The notes beneath the pieces were generated by a model. It did no database searches. It had not been told where the DNA came from and worked only from the letters and a program-made list of their open reading frames with translations. Source: a bacterium (GTDB lineage Bacteria; Patescibacteria; Dojkabacteria; JAKAPS01; JAJZLI01). From it: DNA of 64,000 nt. The stretch is from NCBI GenBank assembly GCA_021846685.1, contig JAJZWL010000002.1, forward strand, positions 21,488-85,487, given 5' to 3'. The position numbers were made by a program, and so were the translations under genes. Below, piece after piece: positions 63,829 through 64,000 of this stretch (positions are counted from its first letter, which is position 1; the number at the start of each line of letters is the position of its first letter).

Positions 63829-64000
63829 TTAATCAATTGATATTAAATTATAAAAAAGCATAGCTACAGTCATAGGCCCTATTCCTCCTTTAGCAGGTAC
63901 AAAAAATTTTGACTTCTCAATAGTACTCTCACTAATACCACCTGAATATGTACCATCTAAATTCGCACTTGCACCTATATTTATCAATATAGAATTTTCT
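63829..64000 (-). CDS. folD: FolD (methylenetetrahydrofolate dehydrogenase/cyclohydrolase), C-terminal part
   Basis: Minus strand, stop at 63829-63831, continuing past the right edge. About 57 codons are visible. VPAKGGIGPMTVAMLFYNLI matches the PGGVGPMTIAML end of FolD, preceded by NIGASANLDGTYSGGIS where the family has a similar VGIN...GDVDF region. FolD interconverts methylene-, methenyl- and formyl-tetrahydrofolate. It converges with murG with 19 nt between stops. Confidence 0.86.
   Translation of the reverse strand, partial: ENSILINIGASANLDGTYSGGISESTIEKSKFFVPAKGGIGPMTVAMLFYNLISID

Noticed and set aside
1..64000. TGA recoded to glycine, CRISPR arrays, rRNA genes, transposases or prophage
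   Set aside because: Conserved genes end properly at TGA or TAA in the standard code, and no regularly spaced repeats, rRNA or mobile-element genes were seen. Only the direct-repeat scar at 0.3-1.5 kb hints at gene gain.

Overview
The window is a very AT-rich (roughly 27% GC by eye), gene-dense bacterial chromosome segment read with the standard bacterial code: TGA is used as a stop, for example in the ATGA overlaps at 5023-5026 and 51539-51542. It looks like a small-genome bacterium of the Candidate Phyla Radiation (Patescibacteria). The reasons are the low GC, almost no Shine-Dalgarno sites, many genes whose start codon sits 6-8 nt after a TATAAT box (leaderless mRNAs), a membrane-anchored MurF-like ligase, a eukaryote/archaeon-type isoleucyl-tRNA synthetase, a Trm11-like methylase inside the L21-L27 operon, and short intergenic gaps. 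I cannot assign a phylum more precisely. TGA as a stop argues against the TGA=Gly lineages (Absconditabacteria, Gracilibacteria).

Layout. 1-1.7 kb: 3' end of murB, a RelB/YafQ-type toxin-antitoxin module bracketed by a 150-bp direct repeat of the murB/zinc-ribbon junction, and a tiny LysW-like zinc-ribbon gene. 1.7-8 kb: leuS followed by a fold-type II PLP enzyme and an ATP-grasp ligase, then a PQQ-type propeller and YggT. 8-14.2 kb: trhO (minus), then a cell-wall run of alpha/beta hydrolase, MurF-like ligase, ddl, NlpC/P60-like protein and mraY. 14.2-16.3 kb: DUF302 protein, hexapeptide acyltransferase and SGNH esterase. 16.3-22.4 kb: complete F1Fo ATP synthase operon with a shortened delta subunit. 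22.4-25 kb: rplU, Trm11-like methylase, rpmA, rplS, rnhB. 25-31.6 kb (minus): dnaE and gatCAB. 31.7-38 kb: DsbA-like protein, then on the minus strand ftsQ-ftsA-ftsZ followed by a degenerate Fic-winged-helix protein, and divergently a pilin-like adhesin. 38-42 kb: DedA and Bax-inhibitor membrane proteins, three tRNAs and three unrecognised membrane-anchored proteins. 42-54 kb: excision and mismatch repair (uvrB, uvrA, mutL, mutS) with an LCP enzyme and a TolB-like propeller between uvrB and uvrA. 54-64 kb: GT2 glycosyltransferase, mannose-1-phosphate guanylyltransferase, YtxH pair, ileS, two SEDS proteins (rodA, ftsW), murG and the 3' end of folD.

Together the genes describe a peptidoglycan-walled, dividing cell (murB, murF, ddl, mraY, murG, rodA, ftsW, ftsQAZ, LCP) with a proton-type ATP synthase, amidotransferase-based Gln/Asn-tRNA formation, and pili or adhesins. 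Essential information-processing genes are packed into short operons with 4-40 nt overlaps, and convergent genes abut or overlap with no room for classical terminators.

The best candidates for undescribed biology are the leuS-linked PLP/ATP-grasp pair with a LysW-like zinc ribbon nearby, the catalytically dead Fic-HTH protein coupled to ftsZ, the PA14-like pilin sharing a 20-bp divergent promoter with ftsQ, and the toxin-antitoxin insertion scar.
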